A stretch of DNA of 64,000 bases from Alphaproteobacteria bacterium (GTDB taxonomy: Bacteria; Pseudomonadota; Alphaproteobacteria; TMED109). Below are positions 61,491 to 64,000 of this stretch, one piece after another; position 1 is the first letter of the stretch, and each line of letters starts with the position of its first letter. The stretch lies in NCBI GenBank assembly GCA_022819905.1, contig JAJEGJ010000053.1, positions 19,390 to 83,389 of the forward strand, in the 5' to 3' direction. A program made the translations under genes and the position numbers. Below the pieces are notes generated by a model that saw only the letters and a list, made by a program, of their open reading frames with translations, was not told the origin of the DNA and ran no database searches.

Positions 61491-62404
61491 TCCGGGTTGG
61501 TCCGGTGGTGGTTGCGGCGGCGGCCCTTCTGGCGCTGTCCGCGTGCGACGGCGGCGACGGCGGCGGGCCTTCGGTCCTGCCTCCTCCTCCCGACGCCGAG
61601 CCTCCTCCCCCGCCCGTCGGCGATGAACCTCCTCCCGGCGGCGACCCGCGTCCTCCCCCCGCCGGTGGCGAGACCTTCACGCCGTACCGCGAAGTGGTGA
61701 TCGGCTTTCCCGAACTTCTCGCCACCTCCAGCGCTCGTCTCGCGGAGATCGCCTGGGACGAAGCCGACCGGGTCGGTGCCATGCACCGGCGGGGCGGGAC
61801 CGGTAGGGGCCAGATCGTGGGCTTGACGGACTCCGGTGCGCATATGGACCATCCGGATCTCGAGGGACAGTTCGCGCATGTCTGCGCCGTGGGCTGGACC
61901 TGCAACGACCGGGGCGACATACCGGCGGTGGTGGACCGGTACGGTGGGAGAGACTTTTCCAGCGACCTGTGGGACGGGGACGGTCACGGCACCCAGGTCG
62001 CCGGCGTCGTCGCCGCGAGGAAGAACGGCGCCGGGGTCTACGGCATCGCCTACGAGGCCGGGGTCGCGTCCTACGCGAACCAGGTGGGCCAGCTGCACGA
62101 GGGGTGCCACCGTCACGAGGACTGTCACGACCGGGGTCACGCCTGGGGCGAGATCTTCGACCGGGAGAATGCGCGGGGTGTCCGGTGGATGCAGGGCCTC
62201 GGCGTGCGCGTCGCGAGCAACAGCTGGGGACGGTTCCTGCACCGCCAGGGGGTCACGCCGCAGAGCTACACGGCGGCGCGCCTTCGCTCCATCATGGCCG
62301 AGAGCCTACCGGCCTACGAGGCCTATGTCGCCGCCGGCGGCGTCATGGTCTGGGCGAATGGAAACCAGCCCGGGGACCGGCATCCGTACCCGGAGATCCT
62401 ATGA
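61487..62404 (+). CDS. Subtilisin-like (S8) lipoprotein protease, truncated by an IS
   Basis: This lipoprotein starts with MIRVGPVVVAAAALLALSAC, a lipobox with lipidated C20. A Pro-rich linker (about residues 29-60) leads to a peptidase S8 domain with catalytic D115 (GLTDSGAHMDHPDL) and H167 (DGDGHGTQVAGVVAA), then SNSWG and VMVWANGNQ. The third catalytic residue (Ser in GTS) is missing because the frame stops at 62,404, within the left end of the insertion sequence. The remaining 305 residues are therefore an inactive front part. The uninterrupted gene probably encoded a surface protease or autotransporter-type passenger. Confidence 0.82.
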   Translation: MIRVGPVVVAAAALLALSACDGGDGGGPSVLPPPPDAEPPPPPVGDEPPPGGDPRPPPAGGETFTPYREVVIGFPELLATSSARLAEIAWDEADRVGAMHRRGGTGRGQIVGLTDSGAHMDHPDLEGQFAHVCAVGWTCNDRGDIPAVVDRYGGRDFSSDLWDGDGHGTQVAGVVAARKNGAGVYGIAYEAGVASYANQVGQLHEGCHRHEDCHDRGHAWGEIFDRENARGVRWMQGLGVRVASNSWGRFLHRQGVTPQSYTAARLRSIMAESLPAYEAYVAAGGVMVWANGNQPGDRHPYPEIL

Positions 62405-62467
62405 GGGCCAGGTCGGGAGAACGGCGCTACGGTGCCGCTCCTGCCAACCCTCATCAGGAGACACGGA

Positions 62468-63655
62468 ATGCCCCCAGGGAACGAAACCGCCGCGCCGGCC
62501 GGTGCGGAGAATTGCACGCTGTACGTGGCAATCGAGATCAGCGGGACGAGCTGGGTGGTCGGGATCAAGAGCCCGGTGAACGAGCGTATCGGCTTGCACA
62601 CGATCGAAGCCGCAGACGTCGACGCGCTGCAGGACTTGATCGAGCGACACCGGGCAAAGGCCGAACGGGGCCTTGAGCGAGAGGTGCGCGTTCTGAACTG
62701 CTACGAGGCGGGCTACGAGGGCTTTTGGCTGGCACGCTGGCTCGACAGCGCCATGAGCCTTGAGACGGTTGTCCTCGATGCCGCGAGCCTTCTGGTGAAC
62801 CGGAAGGCGAAGCAGCGCAAGACGGATCGGATCGACGCGAAGAAGATGGTGCGCGCGTTGCTGGCGCACGACCGGGGCGATGCGGCCGTGTTGAGCCGGG
62901 TGCGGGTGCCGACTGTCGAAGAAGAGGACCGCAAGCGCTTGCATCGGGAGCGCCAGCGCCTGGTGAAGGAGCGAACATCGCTGACGAACTCGATCAAGGG
63001 GCTTCTCAAGTTGCACGGTGTCTTCGACGTGCAGCCCCGCTCGAAGGACTTCGAGACGAAGTTTGCCGCCGTGAAGACCGCGTACGGAGAGCCGTTCCCG
63101 CCGCGGGCCCGGCAGGAGATTGACCGCATCGCGAGCCGGCTGACTCTCGTGCAAGAGCAGATCGCGCAGGTCGAGGCCGAGCGCGATGCGGTGGTGCAGT
63201 CCGGAGAGGCGGTCTCGATGGCGGAGGCGCCCGAGGGTAGCGAAGCGCAGGCGGCGGCGAAGATCGCGACACTGACCAGGCTGAAGGCGATTGGCCCGAA
63301 CGACGCGACCGTCCTGACGCATGAGGTCTTCTACCGCGGGTTCCGCAACCGCCGGGAACTCGCCAGCTGGGTCGGCTTGACGCCAACCCCCTGGGCGAGC
63401 GGGGACACGCAGCGCGACCAGGGGATCGGCCGCGACGGTCCGGCATGGATCCGGGCACAGCTCATCCAGATTGCCTGGCGCTGGTTGCGCTATCAGCCCG
63501 ATAGCGCGCTCAGCAAGTGGTTCAACGAGCGCACCGCAGGGGCCCGCGGGCGCATCCGCCGGGTGATGATCGTCGCGCTCGCCCGCAAGCTGCTCATCGC
63601 ACTCTGGCGGTTCACCGAAAGCGGTCTCGTGCCGACTGGCGCCAAGCTCGTCTGA
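62468..63655 (+). CDS. IS110-family transposase (DEDD/serine bridge-RNA-type recombinase)
   Basis: This 395-residue transposase starts at the ATG at 62468, with AGGAG nine bases upstream. The N-terminal RuvC-like domain has acidic residues in YVAIEISG (a Glu where many relatives have Asp), CYEAGYEGFWLARWL and TDRIDAKKM. A coiled region rich in charged residues follows. The C-terminal Tnp domain has LKAIGPNDATVL, LASWVGLTPTPWASGDTQR with the likely catalytic Ser, and RDQGIGRDG. These enzymes recombine a circular intermediate into a target chosen by an RNA guide encoded in the element. Confidence 0.95.
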   Translation: MPPGNETAAPAGAENCTLYVAIEISGTSWVVGIKSPVNERIGLHTIEAADVDALQDLIERHRAKAERGLEREVRVLNCYEAGYEGFWLARWLDSAMSLETVVLDAASLLVNRKAKQRKTDRIDAKKMVRALLAHDRGDAAVLSRVRVPTVEEEDRKRLHRERQRLVKERTSLTNSIKGLLKLHGVFDVQPRSKDFETKFAAVKTAYGEPFPPRARQEIDRIASRLTLVQEQIAQVEAERDAVVQSGEAVSMAEAPEGSEAQAAAKIATLTRLKAIGPNDATVLTHEVFYRGFRNRRELASWVGLTPTPWASGDTQRDQGIGRDGPAWIRAQLIQIAWRWLRYQPDSALSKWFNERTAGARGRIRRVMIVALARKLLIALWRFTESGLVPTGAKLV

Positions 63656-63990
63656 TCGCGACACCGCGCCGTTCCACGCTGGCCGGACGCGGCCGGCGCT
63701 GGGCCGGGTGGCGTGTGGCCGAGGCTCCGCCGGGCTGAAAGACGCCGACCCGGAGATGGGCCCCGCCCCCGGAACGCTGCGCCCGCAGCAAGCGGGATCG
63801 AGGGAAGGTTCCGGCGCTCCGCCGCCAAAGGACCTCCCGGATAAGAGGTGGGTATGCGCACAAGCGCGACCGATGCGAAAAGCGTTCCGACCTGGCCGCA
63901 CGGCAAACCAACCGTCGATCAGATCAACCCGGAAGGTGAGCTCGTCATGCATTAAATCCATCCTGATTCTCCACTTGACTTGGTGTGCCC
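63656..63990 (+). ncRNA. Candidate bridge (seek) RNA locus of the IS1111-type element
   Basis: The 340-base tail after the transposase has no gene and many self-complementary GC segments. At 63,748-63,757 it carries ACCCGGAGAT, identical to the ten bases at the left flank of the element (62,388-62,397). At 63,841-63,848 it carries ATAAGAGG, identical to the right end (63,993-64,000). In this family, guide loops of the RNA match target and donor ends in this order, so these are likely the left target guide and left donor guide. The limits of the RNA are not known from sequence alone. Confidence 0.65.
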
Positions 63991-64000
63991 TCATAAGAGG

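Larger units (their letters stand above)
62399..64000 (+). mobile_element. IS1111-type insertion sequence (IS110 family)
   Basis: The element is about 1.6 kb and interrupts the S8 protease gene. Subterminal inverted repeats are TATGAGGGC (62,400-62,408) and GCCCTCATA (63,987-63,995). Only about 70 bases precede the transposase, but about 340 non-coding bases follow it, which is the IS1111 arrangement. The exact right boundary is at or just beyond the window edge: six or seven bases outside the right repeat are expected to belong to the element. No target duplication is expected in this family. Confidence 0.8.

Noticed and set aside
63493..63906. Leftward frames in the right tail of the insertion sequence
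   Set aside because: They overlap the transposase end and the candidate guide RNA, and look like shadows of structured GC-rich DNA.
1..64000. CRISPR arrays, rRNA operons, complete tRNAs, other insertion sequences
   Set aside because: I read for regularly spaced repeats, rRNA-conserved segments and cloverleaf patterns and saw none apart from the incomplete tRNA-like element near 12.1 kb and the one IS1111-type element.

Overview
The window is high-GC DNA, about two-thirds G+C by eye. It carries many GTG starts and many 4-base stop/start overlaps. It most likely comes from an alphaproteobacterium, probably Rhodospirillales-like. The support is a one-strand run aroA-cmk-rpsA-ihfB-lapA-pyrF-trpF-trpB-trpA-accD-folC, followed on the opposite strand by trxA and the alphaproteobacterial-type recombination pair addA/addB, plus class II-like AroA, a 1-Cys peroxiredoxin and LpcC-like core glycosylation.

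Region by region: 1-11.8 kb holds small-molecule and lipid genes (a PanE-like fragment, GST, CaiB/BaiF CoA-transferase, FadD, GNAT, a PlsB-like acyltransferase), then smc and a TauD/TfdA-type dioxygenase. 12.1-14.4 kb is a cobalamin riboswitch controlling a BtuB-like TonB receptor. 15-17.5 kb has a peroxiredoxin with a clear promoter and terminator, then guanine deaminase. 17.6-24.9 kb is an uptake and catabolism block: a TRAP transporter with two tandem solute-binding proteins, a phytanoyl-CoA-type dioxygenase, and a divergent enolase-superfamily dehydratase coupled to a di-heme oxidoreductase. 25.1-26.4 kb is an AAA/DUF4143 ATPase whose start codon lies inside a palindrome. 26.6-36.6 kb is the housekeeping superoperon. 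37.2-43.7 kb is a surface-glycan cluster (epimerase, GT25, GT4, a GT4 relic, GT8, LpcC-like) with lower GC, lying between trxA and addA. 43.9-50.3 kb is addAB.

From 50.7 kb to the end the DNA looks like a decaying mobile island. It holds the frameshifted front of a tyrosine integrase (50.8 kb) and a degenerate integrase tail (57.8 kb), an excisionase-like HTH gene, an exported-protein gene broken by a TAG, a decayed second copy of cytochrome b561 beside an intact one, a sensor-kinase/response-regulator fusion, a frameshifted gene with a MvaI/BcnI-like tail, a DUF2829 (Tad2-like) gene and several small secreted proteins. It ends with a subtilisin-like lipoprotein protease cut off by an IS1111-type element of the IS110 family.

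The most interesting signal is at the right end. The 340-base non-coding tail of that element contains a 10-base exact copy of the sequence flanking its left end and an 8-base exact copy of its own right end, in the order expected for the target- and donor-binding loops of a bridge (seek) RNA. Other points worth checking are a cytidylate kinase whose Walker A lysine is threonine, and the Tad2-like gene, which may mark the island as phage-derived. No rRNA, complete tRNA or CRISPR array was seen.
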